39,718 bases of DNA from Candidatus Omnitrophota bacterium (GCA_020052955.1 JAGVOB010000106.1:1-39718), one strand, 5' to 3'. Positions 31,042 to 39,562 are shown, counted from the first letter of the stretch. Program-made: numbers and translations. The notes: generated by a model not told the origin, from the letters alone.

Positions 31042-32170
31042 AGAAGAGGAGCTTTTAGCTCCCTATGCCATGAAAAGCCGCTATACTAAGGGAAGGGTTC
31101 ATAAGGAACCAGAGCATGAGTTTAGAATGGTTTATCAAAGGGATAAGGATAGGATTGTCCATTCAACGGCTTTCAGGCGTCTTGAGTATAAAACACAGGT
31201 ATTTGTTAACCATGAAGGCGATTACTATAGAACAAGATTAACTCATACTCTAGAAGTTGTGCAAATAGCCAAGTCTATTGCCAGGGCATTGAGGTTAAAT
31301 GAAGATCTGGTAGAAACTATAGCGCTGGCCCACGATATAGGCCATCCTCCTTTTGGGCATGCAGGAGAAGAGGCGCTTCAGAGTATTATGCAGGATCACG
31401 GAGGTTTTAATCATAATATCCAGGGTCTAAGAGTTGTTGATCTTTTGGAGGAAAGATACCCGTATTTCAAGGGTTTAAACCTGAACTGGGAGGTTAGAGA
31501 AGGGATAGCTAAACACGTTACTTCTTTTGACAAGCAGGGATTGTGCAGTGTTCAGCTTGAGCCAGACAGTTATCCAAGCCTTGAGGCGCAGGTTGTTGAT
31601 GTAGCGGATGAGATTGCTTATGATACTCACGATTTAGACGATGGTATCACATCCAATCTTTTTGATGATGAAAAATTGGATAAGATTGAACTTTGGCGCA
31701 GCATATCGGCCGGTTTAGTTTCGATAAATCCGAGTTTAAGCAAGGAAATTATTAAATATCAGATCGTGAGGACTCTCATCGATATGCAGGTTAAAGATTT
31801 AATTATAAATTCAGAGTTAAACATAAAGAAGTATGGCATTAGTAATTTTAGCGATGTAAAAAAATGTGAAATAAGACCCATCTCTTTTAGTGAAAAAATG
31901 AAAGAAGAAAAGAAACCTTTAAAGGACTTTTTAATGATTAATTTATATAGTCATTATAAAGTAGTACGGATGTCTGACAAGGCAAAAAGGTTTATAAGAG
32001 AGCTTTTCGAGGTATATATTTCAAAGCCCGAACAGCTTCCGTATAATACGCAAAAGAGGATTAACTGCGAAGATTTATACAGAGCGGTATGTGATTATAT
32101 AGCCGGCATGACAGATAGATACGCCCTGGAGGAATATAAGAAGTTGTTTGATCCTTTTGAGAAGGTTTAG
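31013..32170 (+). CDS. dgt: Deoxyguanosinetriphosphate triphosphohydrolase-like HD protein
   Basis: A 385-residue HD-domain enzyme of the dGTPase family, splitting dNTPs into deoxynucleoside and triphosphate. Family marks are LLAPYAMKSRYTKGRVHKE, the conserved RIVHSTAFRRLEYKTQVFVNHEGDYYRTRLTHTLEV, the HD pair LAHDIGHPPFGHAGEEAL, and VVDVADEIAYDTHDLDDGI. The start ATG 31013 fits known N-termini and has AAAGG upstream despite overlapping the HIT gene. The GAF/HD-GYP-like gene follows after 2 bases. Confidence 0.92.
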   Translation: MIKREELEIKEEELLAPYAMKSRYTKGRVHKEPEHEFRMVYQRDKDRIVHSTAFRRLEYKTQVFVNHEGDYYRTRLTHTLEVVQIAKSIARALRLNEDLVETIALAHDIGHPPFGHAGEEALQSIMQDHGGFNHNIQGLRVVDLLEERYPYFKGLNLNWEVREGIAKHVTSFDKQGLCSVQLEPDSYPSLEAQVVDVADEIAYDTHDLDDGITSNLFDDEKLDKIELWRSISAGLVSINPSLSKEIIKYQIVRTLIDMQVKDLIINSELNIKKYGISNFSDVKKCEIRPISFSEKMKEEKKPLKDFLMINLYSHYKVVRMSDKAKRFIRELFEVYISKPEQLPYNTQKRINCEDLYRAVCDYIAGMTDRYALEEYKKLFDPFEKV

Positions 32171-32172
32171 TT

Positions 32173-33654
32173 ATGGCTGGAGACTATAAAAGGGATTTTT
32201 TTAGAAAGTTTACAAGTTGCATTTTTTGGAAAAAACAAAAGGAAGGGTTTAATGCTTTATTTGGCAATCTGAGCTGGTTTTTGTTCAGCATGGATTCAAA
32301 ATCTTGTTTTAAACTGGTTGAATTCAATAAGAATTGCAAAGGTAAATTTACGAAAAAATGTTTGAGATTTTTTTTGGAATCCAAAAATTTTAAGAATGGA
32401 AACGAAGCGCAACAATTACATTGTTGTTACAAAAATAAGGAGTGCATACTCTTTCCTATAAAAAGGGGCAGCCGTACCTATGGTGCTCTGGGTGTCTGCA
32501 ATGTCAAGCTAAATGCGAAAAAACAAATCTTGAATCTACTGCCGATGTATATAGATATTCTGGTAGATGATGTTCAGAAGGAATTAGAACTTACAAAATT
32601 ATACAATACTATAAGGCCGCGGGCAGTCGCGCTTTCCACAGTTCACACGTTGCACAGGCTTATAAGTTCAACTCTGGATATAGAAGAACTCTTGCCAAGG
32701 CTAGCGAGATTTAGTATGCAGATATTGCATGCAAAAAGCTGTTCTATTATGCTCTTAGATAGAACAAAGAAAAAATTGATAAGAGAAACCTGTATTGGGA
32801 ATTGCAAAAAAAAGTTTTTTCCTAAAAGCATTAATATTGGCAAGGGAATGCAAGGTAAAGTAGCTAAATATGCCACACCTATTCTTAAAAAGCAGATTAT
32901 TATAGTTCCGTTGCTAGAGGAAGAGGTTACTGGAGTTATAACTATTTCAGACAGAATAGATAAGGGTAATTTTACAAATTTCGATCTGGAAATATTGACT
33001 ACTTTTGCCGAACAGGCTGTTACTGCTATAACAAATGCTCGACTTTATCTAAATCAAGAAAAGATTATTCAGGGAGCTATCAGATCGCTTGTTAAAATAT
33101 TAGAATCAAGATTGCCTTATAAATATACCCATTCCACCTTTTATGTAAATAGTATTTTTTCTATAGGGAAAGAGCTGGGTTTATCAAAAGAGGAATTAAG
33201 AAATTTGCATCATGCGGCACTCTTGCCCGATGTGGATAGAATAGCGCTTCCCGAACGCATCTTGAAAAAGAAGGCAGTTTTAACCAAAAGAGAATTTGAA
33301 ATTGTTAAACAGCATCCGGTCATATTGGCCGAGTTGATTAGCCCTCTAGAAGTTCTAAAACCGACAGTACCTATAATATTGCATCATCATGAAAGATATG
33401 ATGGGACAGGCTATCCTTCGGGTTTAAAAGGCGATAAGATACCAATAGGTGCGAGGATAATTGCAGTTGCTGACGCATTTGAGGCTATGATAGGTAAAAG
33501 GCCTTATAGAAGAACAAAAACTGTAAAAGGAGCCTTGAAGGAGATATCAAGATATAGCGGTACACAGTTTGATCCGAAGGTTGTTAGTGTTTTTACTAGT
33601 TTATTTAACGGCAAGTTGAGGTTAAGAAAAAAAGATAATGAAAAAAGAAGTTAA
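32173..33654 (+). CDS. GAF plus degenerate HD-GYP domain protein
   Basis: A 493-residue protein. Residues about 150-300 form a GAF domain (LHRLISSTLDIEELLPRLARFSMQILHAKSCSIMLLD ... FAEQAVTAITNARLY). The C-terminal part is HD-GYP-like: the HHHERYDGTGYPSGLKGDKIPIGARIIAVADAFEAM block with GYP at 413-415 is intact, but the HD pair is lost, LLHDIGKI being replaced by LLPDVDRI (P352, D353). Metal binding and c-di-GMP hydrolysis are therefore unlikely; it may be a c-di-GMP or ligand sensor. Residues 1-150 contain a Cys-rich region (CFKLVEFNKNCKGKFTKKC). It follows dgt by 2 bases and overlaps the next small gene. Confidence 0.85.
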   Translation: MAGDYKRDFFRKFTSCIFWKKQKEGFNALFGNLSWFLFSMDSKSCFKLVEFNKNCKGKFTKKCLRFFLESKNFKNGNEAQQLHCCYKNKECILFPIKRGSRTYGALGVCNVKLNAKKQILNLLPMYIDILVDDVQKELELTKLYNTIRPRAVALSTVHTLHRLISSTLDIEELLPRLARFSMQILHAKSCSIMLLDRTKKKLIRETCIGNCKKKFFPKSINIGKGMQGKVAKYATPILKKQIIIVPLLEEEVTGVITISDRIDKGNFTNFDLEILTTFAEQAVTAITNARLYLNQEKIIQGAIRSLVKILESRLPYKYTHSTFYVNSIFSIGKELGLSKEELRNLHHAALLPDVDRIALPERILKKKAVLTKREFEIVKQHPVILAELISPLEVLKPTVPIILHHHERYDGTGYPSGLKGDKIPIGARIIAVADAFEAMIGKRPYRRTKTVKGALKEISRYSGTQFDPKVVSVFTSLFNGKLRLRKKDNEKRS

Positions 33655-33907
33655 CTTAAACAAAATTATATGTACCAACATTGATTACAAGGTGCTTAGT
33701 TTTTTTTATAGCAGTCAAAATTGCATAGATACAGCTAGGGGTGTTTCTGCATGGATAAACGAAAAGAGGGCAGACACTAAAAAATCTCTGGATAAACTGA
33801 CTAAATTTGAATTTTTAAATTCGCATAAAAACCGGTTTGTAACTGGTTACTGCTGTACACAAGATAAAAAAATACTTAAACGGATACGTACCTTTTTAAA
33901 CATGTAA
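33638..33907 (+). CDS. Small winged-helix-like protein
   Basis: An 89-residue protein with predicted helix-turn-helix character: YKVLSFFYSSQNCIDTARGVSAWINEKRADTKKSLDKLTKFEFLNSHKNRFVTGYCCTQD has the helix, helix, recognition helix and beta-wing order of small wHTH proteins. It may regulate transcription or bind DNA, but no family is recognised. It overlaps the degenerate HD-GYP gene by 17 bases, which suggests that the two are made together and could act as a sensor and effector pair (inference). Confidence 0.7.
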   Translation: MKKEVNLNKIICTNIDYKVLSFFYSSQNCIDTARGVSAWINEKRADTKKSLDKLTKFEFLNSHKNRFVTGYCCTQDKKILKRIRTFLNM

Positions 33908-33928
33908 ATATTTATGTTAATTTTTGTT

Positions 33929-33956
33929 TTGAAATACTGTGTATATGTTGTATAAT
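33929..33956 (+). promoter_or_regulatory. Sigma-70-type promoter upstream of SPOR protein gene
   Basis: TTGAAA (33929-33934), a 16-base spacer, then a perfect TATAAT (33951-33956). It would start a transcript with a leader of roughly 210 bases that includes the repeat element at 34079-34170. The 33957-34078 stretch shows no gene. Confidence 0.65.
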
Positions 33957-34078
33957 GCTTAAATAATAATTGAAAATTTGTTGATGAGAAAAGGTTACTT
34001 AAAAACAGATGTTATTGGTCAGTTACGCATTTAGATAGAATGAAGGATTTAGTTGTATTAACAAATATATTTTAAGGA

Positions 34079-34170
34079 ATTTATACATTCGCGGCCAGAA
34101 CAATGGCCGCTCAGTATGAGCCACACGGAAACCTCGGGCTTTTAGCCCGAGGAGTTATGGGAGGCTTTAT
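34079..34170 (+). repeat. Repeat element family ATTTATACATTCGCGG, copy B
   Basis: A compact 92-base copy of the element at 10683, without the inner insert. CTCGGGCTTTTAGCCCGAG forms a perfect hairpin, and GCGGCC/GGCCGC another. Its right end GTTATGGGAGGCTTTAT supplies GGGAGG about 9 bases before ATG 34174, so the element apparently provides the ribosome binding site of the SPOR gene. Confidence 0.75.
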
Positions 34171-34173
34171 AGG

Positions 34174-34815
34174 ATGTTTAAAGATATAGAACAATCGCAG
34201 TTAGAACTTTTTAATGATCTTAAGCGTCCACAAAAGGGATATTTGTTTTTTAAAAAGAAGTTTGCATTTCCAAGACACGCCATTTCTTTTATAGTAAATT
34301 ATGAAAATCTGGTTTTATTTATAATAGGTTTGGTACTAGCACTGGTTATTTCCTTTTCCATAGGGGTAGAGCGCGGAAAAAGATTGCGTTTATCTGCTCA
34401 GAGCGCCTCTGTATCAAAAAATATTCCAGAGCAGGCTAAGCGAAGTATAGCTATCCCTGCTACGGACGCAGTTTCTATAAAACAGAATAAGATGAGGATA
34501 TCAACTGATATGGTAAATACTCAGGTTTCCAGCGCAGATTCGAAAGGGCCGATTCAACCAGTTGTTAGAAAAGCCAGGGCATATTTTATACAGGTTGTTA
34601 CCTATACGAATAAGGTTCTTGCAGAAAAGGAAAAAGAAAAATTGTTGAGGATTGGCATAAGTAGTTTCATAAACTTATCGGATAGATTTTATCAGGTAAA
34701 GGCAGGGCCTTTTTATAACAAGGATGATGCATTGAATTTGCAAAGGGAACTTAAAAAAACTTACAAGGATTGTTATATAACCGTAAGTAATCGTCAATCT
34801 AACACTGTGAACTAA
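34174..34815 (+). CDS. SPOR domain membrane protein
   Basis: A 213-residue protein with a cytoplasmic N-terminus, one membrane helix (NLVLFIIGLVLALVISFSIGV, residues about 47-68), a low-complexity linker and a C-terminal SPOR domain (ARAYFIQVVTYTNKVLAEKEKEKLLRIGISSFINLSDRFYQVKAGPFYNKDDALNLQRELKK). SPOR domains bind denuded peptidoglycan at division sites, so it is likely a septal or envelope protein. It starts after GGGAGG provided by the repeat element and has a promoter 218 bases upstream. Confidence 0.85.
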   Translation: MFKDIEQSQLELFNDLKRPQKGYLFFKKKFAFPRHAISFIVNYENLVLFIIGLVLALVISFSIGVERGKRLRLSAQSASVSKNIPEQAKRSIAIPATDAVSIKQNKMRISTDMVNTQVSSADSKGPIQPVVRKARAYFIQVVTYTNKVLAEKEKEKLLRIGISSFINLSDRFYQVKAGPFYNKDDALNLQRELKKTYKDCYITVSNRQSNTVN

Positions 34816-34873
34816 GCTTAATAATATGTTTAAATTCAATTAAATCTAAGGCAGGTTAAAAAGAGGGGGGCTT

Positions 34874-35074
34874 ATGATCACAGAAATTGGTATTGTTGCG
34901 GGTGAAATATGGCATCATTTGGACGAACACGGCGAAAGTACTTTATCTGATTTACTTAACGGGATAGATAAAGACAAAGATATAGTATTAATGAGCTTAG
35001 GTTGGCTCAGCAGAGAAGGCCACGTCTTATTAAAAAAGGAAGGTTCTGAATACAAGGTATCTTTACGGAAATAG
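34874..35074 (+). CDS. DUF2582 winged helix-turn-helix protein
   Basis: A 66-residue protein with a GIVAGEIWHHLDEHGESTLSDLLNGIDKDKDIVLMSLGWLSREGHVLLKKEG pattern, as in the DUF2582/winged helix-turn-helix family. It is probably a small DNA-binding protein with an unknown target. Start ATG 34874 follows GAGGGGGG. It lies 58 bases after the SPOR gene and is probably co-transcribed. Confidence 0.87.
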   Translation: MITEIGIVAGEIWHHLDEHGESTLSDLLNGIDKDKDIVLMSLGWLSREGHVLLKKEGSEYKVSLRK

Positions 35075-35317
35075 CGAGAGACAGGATTTAAAAAATTATT
35101 CTTTCAGTAAGATTTCTTTATAATCTACGCTTTAATTGCAAGCCGCAACACAAAAGCCCATTTTTATATTTTTGGACTATTATAGAGTAAATTTTTTAAG
35201 ATTATATTTGTTTGTTTTAATCCATGGCTTTTCCCATTTACCATCCAGACAAAATATACTAAATAACCATTAAAAGTTAATGCTGCGTTATTGTATTAAA
35301 AAAAGGAGGTTTTACAT
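35075..35317 (+). other. AT-rich intergenic gap with no gene
   Basis: The 243 bases between the DUF2582 and cutA genes have no protein-like frame and no clear repeat. A TATACT word lies near 35256, but no good -35 box is placed before it. The 3' end provides the strong AAAAGGAGG ribosome binding site of cutA. Confidence 0.5.
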
Positions 35318-35647
35318 ATGGATTACATAATAGTTTTAGTAACCACGCCTACATTAAAGGAAGCAACTCATATAGCAACTAGTCTGGTAGAAAAAAGGAT
35401 AGCGGCTTGCACAAATATAGTTTCAAATATTCAATCGGTGTTCAGATGGAAAGGGAGGATAGAAAAAGAAAAAGAGCATCTTTTAATCATAAAATCAAGG
35501 AAGATGCTGCTGGAGAAATTAGTGAAAACTGTTAAAAGTATGCATAGTTATGAAGTTCCTGAAATCGTAGCTATACAGATAATAGATGGGAATAAAGATT
35601 TTTTGAACTGGCTCAAGAGTTCAGTAAAGGTTATTGAGCGTAATTAG
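35318..35647 (+). CDS. cutA: CutA1 divalent-cation tolerance protein
   Basis: A 109-residue ferredoxin-like protein matching CutA1 over its whole length: YIIVLVTTPTLKEATHIATSLVEKRIAACTNIV, VFRWKGRIEKEKEHLLIIKSR, MHSYEVPEIVAIQIIDGNKDFLNWLKSSV. CutA trimers bind copper and other divalent cations; the physiological role is debated. The start ATG has AGGAGG 10 bases upstream. No partner gene is evident, as the gene stands alone between two noncoding stretches. Confidence 0.94.
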   Translation: MDYIIVLVTTPTLKEATHIATSLVEKRIAACTNIVSNIQSVFRWKGRIEKEKEHLLIIKSRKMLLEKLVKTVKSMHSYEVPEIVAIQIIDGNKDFLNWLKSSVKVIERN

Positions 35648-35764
35648 AGTATTGACGGATTTCGGAACAATGAGATATGGGAATAAATTGATTTTTGAAA
35701 ACGTATGGATAGATTCTGCGGCTGTCCTTCGTCAAGCTCAGGATGGCGAACGAAGTTGAACCAT

Positions 35765-35893
35765 AATCCAGCGGGATAGACCATCCTGATACCTTTAGAG
35801 GATGGGTCTAAAGCCGCGGAGCTTCATCAGCCGTTGCACTTAATCTAATCCCACAGGGATAGACCATCCTAAACCTTCAAAGGATGGGTCTAA
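35765..35893 (+). repeat. Two further units of the AATCC-GGGATAG structured repeat
   Basis: Units 35765-35811 and 35847-35893 have AATCC, GGGATAG, a stem ACCATCCT/AGGATGGGT and the end GGGTCTAA. They match each other closely and match the two units at 9339-9428 in the fixed parts, but with a different, still paired, stem. They are 35 bases apart, unlike the directly joined pair at 9339. Confidence 0.75.
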
Positions 35894-36046
35894 ATAAAAA
35901 GAAAAGACATAGTATTAATTTGGTTAGTCTTACTTAATTTTTAATAGTTATCTTGATATCCGAAGGAATTATTGTTATAATTACACCGCATAATTTTTTA
36001 ATCCGGCATAATATCAAAACCGCAAAATTGGCAAGATAAATAATGC

Positions 36047-36133
36047 TGAAATTTGAGAGTGTTGAAAAAGCTTTTCTTTTCAACACTCTCACGGCAGATA
36101 TCGGAAGATTGCGTCAAATAAAGGTTTTGTAAC
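36047..36133 (+). repeat. Hairpin leader repeat, copy B
   Basis: Same 14-bp stem as copy A (36055-36068 and 36077-36090), with the loop AGCTTTTC. Fifteen extra bases follow before the shared GCGTCAAATAAAGGTTTTG. It lies 47 bases before ATG 36181 and has the same orientation relative to the downstream gene as copy A. Confidence 0.75.
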
Positions 36134-36180
36134 AGCCTCAATTTTATACAACACATTGAATATATTTCTGACGTGAAAAT

Positions 36181-37608
36181 ATGAGTCTAAATATCGGGTT
36201 TAAAAAAACTCTTGGCCTTAAGTTTGTAAGTTTTACAGCTGTAATAATTCTTATCATAGCAACATTTTTCAGCTGGTTTCTTATAAGGGAAGAACGCACC
36301 CTCCTAAAAGAAGAATTGTTTAAAAGGGGAATATCTATAACAAAATCGATTACAACGAATTGCCAATACGGCGTCTATACTGAAAACTTTGAAATTCTAA
36401 ATAACTTTACAACTAGTGCTGTGGCTGAGAAAGACATTGTATATGCCCTTATAGCTAATAAAGAAGGTTTGATACTTGCTCATAGCGACCCAACTAAAGT
36501 AGGCTCAACCTTTGATTTCGAAAAAGAGATAGGGGATGTTAAGATTAAACAATCATCTTGGATTAAGAACCAAAGTGTTTATGATATAACTATGCTTGTA
36601 AAATTAGATACAGGCAAGCTTAAAACAACCACTGGATTAAGCGGGTTTGCGGTAGAGGATCTTTTGAAGAGGGGCATCCGGGTTAAGGACGAGCTTATTG
36701 GATTTGTAAGCGTGGGAGTTTCAGATAGCTATTTGGAAGCAAGGTTCGCGCAGATAAAAGAAAATATTTTTATATACACGCTGATAATAATTATTGTAGG
36801 AATAATCTTAAGCATGCTATTTGCAAATAAGATTGTTAGCCCTGTTAAAGAGTTGTCAAAGGTAGCATCCGCCATAGCGAGCGGCGATCTTGACCAGAGA
36901 GTTAATTATTTTTCCGATGACGAAATAGGCGATTTAGCTCTTGTATTTAACAAAATGGGCGAGGATCTAAAGACCTCACGCCAGGAGATAGAAAATTACA
37001 GCAAAAATCTTGAAAATATGGTACATGATAGAACTCTACAGATAGAGAGGGCAAATTCGGAATTAAAAGAAACAAAAGAACTCTATAGGAAACTATCTAT
37101 AATAGATGGATTAACAGGTATATATAACCGCCGATACTTTGATGAGATTTTGACTAAAGAGTTTGAACGCGTTAAGAGATATTCTAGGCCAATATCTCTT
37201 ATGATGATAGATTTAGATTTTTTTAAAAAATTCAATGATAAATATGGTCATCCCGCTGGTGATCATATATTGAAGCAACTTACTGAATTGCTTTCAAAAT
37301 TTATCAGAACGGTTGATTTTCTTGCCAGATATGGAGGCGAAGAATTTGTCATAGTGCTCTTTGAAACGGAAAAGAAGGATGCAATTATGCTGGCTGAAAG
37401 GCTTGTTAAGATGGTGGATCAGAAAAGATTTCCGGGATTTGGGAATATCCCAGAGCTGCATCTTACTATAAGCGTTGGGGTAGCCAACTTTCCTGAAGAC
37501 GTTAAATTAAAAGAAGAGCTGATTAAGAAGGCAGACGACGCGTTATATCAGGCTAAAATTTTAGGCAGAAATAGGTTTCATTTTTTTATGAAAGAACACA
37601 TTTTGTAG
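36181..37608 (+). CDS. Membrane diguanylate cyclase with HAMP and GGDEF domains
   Basis: A 475-residue sensor enzyme. Two membrane helices (FVSFTAVIILIIATFFSWFLI near residue 20 and IFIYTLIIIIVGIILSMLFA near 205) bracket a periplasmic Cache-like region. A HAMP domain follows (NKIVSPVKELSKVASAIASGDLDQRVNYFSDDEIGDLALVFNKM), then a coiled coil and the GGDEF domain with DGLTGIYNRRYFDE and active-site GGEEF at 385-389. The inhibitory site RxxD is R376-D379, five residues upstream, so feedback control by c-di-GMP is expected. It makes c-di-GMP in response to an external signal. The phosphodiesterase gene is 22 bases downstream. Confidence 0.93.
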   Translation: MSLNIGFKKTLGLKFVSFTAVIILIIATFFSWFLIREERTLLKEELFKRGISITKSITTNCQYGVYTENFEILNNFTTSAVAEKDIVYALIANKEGLILAHSDPTKVGSTFDFEKEIGDVKIKQSSWIKNQSVYDITMLVKLDTGKLKTTTGLSGFAVEDLLKRGIRVKDELIGFVSVGVSDSYLEARFAQIKENIFIYTLIIIIVGIILSMLFANKIVSPVKELSKVASAIASGDLDQRVNYFSDDEIGDLALVFNKMGEDLKTSRQEIENYSKNLENMVHDRTLQIERANSELKETKELYRKLSIIDGLTGIYNRRYFDEILTKEFERVKRYSRPISLMMIDLDFFKKFNDKYGHPAGDHILKQLTELLSKFIRTVDFLARYGGEEFVIVLFETEKKDAIMLAERLVKMVDQKRFPGFGNIPELHLTISVGVANFPEDVKLKEELIKKADDALYQAKILGRNRFHFFMKEHIL

Positions 37609-37630
37609 AAAAAGAGGTAATTTCAATAAT

Positions 37631-38752
37631 ATGACCCAAATTGAAAAATTAGAAGAGCGGATTTTAAAACTTGAGCGCATACTTCGCGAAAAAGAAAAGG
37701 TATTGTTTATTATTAACAGTATAAGCAAAGAGATTTCAAGAAGCCTTAACTTGGATGATATCGTAAAGTCTATTGTAAATAACATTTATACGGCACTTGA
37801 TGTGGAGATTTGTTCTATCTTGCTTTTAGATGAGTCAGGCAGTCTGTATATAAAATATGCTATCGGGATTGATAACGATATAATTTCCTCTACAAGAATA
37901 CCGCGCGGCGAAGGTATATCTGGGTGGGTTTTGGATCATAAAAAGGATGTCTTTGTAGAAGATGTCGAGAGCGATAGCCGTTTTATGAAGAGAAATGATG
38001 AGAAATACTACACAAAGTCATTTATTAGTATCCCTCTATATACAAGAACAGAATCTATAGGTGTTATAAATATAAACAATAAACGTTCAAGAGAGAAATT
38101 TTCTCTTGAAGATTTTGAGCTGATAAAAGAGATAGCGATAGAGGCTTCAATTGCCATAGAGAAAGCAAAACTCTACAAAAATCTGCAGGAACTTTACATA
38201 ATGGCCGTAAAATCTTTGGTATATGCTATAGACATGAAGGATCACTATACTCATAGTCATTCTGAAGAGGTTGCAAAGTATGTTACTGCTATCTGCAAGG
38301 AGCTAAATTTTGAAGATTCAGAAATTAGAATGATAGAACAGGCCGCACAGTTGCATGATATAGGCAAGATAGGTATAAAAGATTCTATATTAAATAAACC
38401 CGGCCCTCTGACTAAAGAAGAATTTGAGGAAATAAAGCTTCATTCTACGAAAGGAGCCGAAATAATTGAGCCTCTGGAATTTCTGCAGGGCGTCGCTAAG
38501 ATTGTAAGGCAGTCCCATGAAAGATATGACGGCAAAGGATACCCCGATGGGCTAAAAGGAGAAGAGATAAATATCGGAGCAAGGATTATTGCTGTTGCCG
38601 ATTCTTATGATACTATGTGCTCTGAAAGGGTTTATAGAAAAAGGAAACTAAGCAAAGAAGAGGCTATGGCTGAATTAAAGAATAATAGCTCAACTCAATT
38701 TGACCCAAAGATCGTCGAAGCCTTTATAAAAATCCTAAAAAATTCCCGTTAG
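37631..38752 (+). CDS. GAF and HD-GYP domain c-di-GMP phosphodiesterase
   Basis: A 373-residue cytoplasmic protein. A short N-terminal coiled coil (IEKLEERILKLERILREKEK) is followed by a GAF domain (NLDDIVKSIVNNIYTALDVEICSILLLDES ... SIGVININNKR) and an intact HD-GYP domain: HSEEVAKY, AAQLHDIGKIGI (H242, D243), HERYDGKGYPDGLKGEEINIGARIIAVADSYDTM (GYP at 303-305). It is predicted to hydrolyse c-di-GMP, opposing the cyclase just upstream; the 22-base gap suggests one operon, so both synthesis and breakdown are encoded together. Confidence 0.93.
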   Translation: MTQIEKLEERILKLERILREKEKVLFIINSISKEISRSLNLDDIVKSIVNNIYTALDVEICSILLLDESGSLYIKYAIGIDNDIISSTRIPRGEGISGWVLDHKKDVFVEDVESDSRFMKRNDEKYYTKSFISIPLYTRTESIGVININNKRSREKFSLEDFELIKEIAIEASIAIEKAKLYKNLQELYIMAVKSLVYAIDMKDHYTHSHSEEVAKYVTAICKELNFEDSEIRMIEQAAQLHDIGKIGIKDSILNKPGPLTKEEFEEIKLHSTKGAEIIEPLEFLQGVAKIVRQSHERYDGKGYPDGLKGEEINIGARIIAVADSYDTMCSERVYRKRKLSKEEAMAELKNNSSTQFDPKIVEAFIKILKNSR

Positions 38753-38887
38753 CTTTCCCCGATTCCTGCGTCTATTAAAATAGTAGATGGTAGCAGTTTT
38801 AAACCTTGCCAAAATAGCTAAATAGAGTTAGTATGCTCAATATCCACATAGGAGTGGTAATGAGTTTAAAATAGGTTAAATTTATAG

Positions 38888-38925
38888 GGCAAATCTCTAA
38901 AAAAAGGGATTGCCTTTTTGTTTTT
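38888..38925 (+). terminator. Intrinsic terminator after HD-GYP gene
   Basis: GGCAAaTCTCT pairs with AGGGATTGCC (10 pairs, one bulge, one G-T) around an A-rich loop, followed by TTTTTGTTTTT. It lies 136 bases after the HD-GYP stop, with no gene between. Confidence 0.65.
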
Positions 38926-39006
38926 AATAGTGGTAAACTATGGTAGAGATTAGAAGGGAATTTTATGGTGCTGGACGCAGGGCAGAGTTAATAAACGGAG
39001 GTAGCG

Positions 39007-39531
39007 ATGGAGAAGAAAAGGTCGGCTGGAGTTACAAAAGTTGGCTACTCCATAATTATAACAAATTTAATCCTTATACTTTTGCAATTGTTTCTTAACC
39101 CTCATTCTCGATGGTCTGAGTGGCTTTACACTCTGTTGGTGTCTTTTGTTCTTTACTTTTACTTATCGGCTAAGCTCGTTAGTCTTATATTTATCCCTAT
39201 CTTTATAATTCTTATCATATTGGGTATCAAGATATTGCAGTTAAATAACCCTGCACGGTTAACCTTTATTATTCTTCAAATCCCCATTGCAGTTATTCAT
39301 TTATACTACTTTGTTATGACATTTATAATATCTTGTGGATTGATTTTTTATAATGGACCATCGTATATTGAAGTGTTTGGACCAAATGTCACCAATCGAA
39401 GAATCCCAGTTCCGCCTCTGGCTAAATGGCCAGAAATATTACATATATTGATATCAGCTATACCATTGTTACTTTTCTTGTTCTATATAGTATTTCTCAC
39501 CCGCCCCAAAGTAAAGGAGCAGTTTAGGTAA
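39007..39531 (+). CDS. Hypothetical membrane protein
   Basis: A 174-residue protein with four predicted membrane helices: VGYSIIITNLILILLQLFL, LYTLLVSFVLYFYLSAKLVSLIFIPIFIILIILGIKIL (a long stretch, perhaps two), LTFIILQIPIAVIHLYYFVMTFIISCGLIFY and ILHILISAIPLLLFLFYIVFL. No catalytic motif or recognised family. Start ATG 39007 follows GGAGGT at good spacing. It stands alone after the terminator at 38888, and the next small ORF is cut by an insertion element. Confidence 0.7.
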   Translation: MEKKRSAGVTKVGYSIIITNLILILLQLFLNPHSRWSEWLYTLLVSFVLYFYLSAKLVSLIFIPIFIILIILGIKILQLNNPARLTFIILQIPIAVIHLYYFVMTFIISCGLIFYNGPSYIEVFGPNVTNRRIPVPPLAKWPEILHILISAIPLLLFLFYIVFLTRPKVKEQFR

Positions 39532-39562
39532 TCCTCTGGGCACTAAGGACATTGAGAGAAAA

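Larger units (their letters stand above)
35648..36180 (+). other. 533-base noncoding, repeat-rich region
   Basis: No protein-like frame exists here. The region contains a CCTTCGTCAAGCTCAGGATGG word related to those near 10777 and 34108, two units of the AATCC-GGGATAG repeat (35765-35893), an AT-rich stretch, and the second hairpin leader repeat (36047-36133) just before the diguanylate cyclase gene. A TTGACG at 35652 has no good partner -10 box. Confidence 0.6.

Noticed and set aside
35652-35682. TTGACG...TATGGG as a promoter after cutA
   Set aside because: The -10 match is poor, spacing is 18, and no gene follows for 500 bases.
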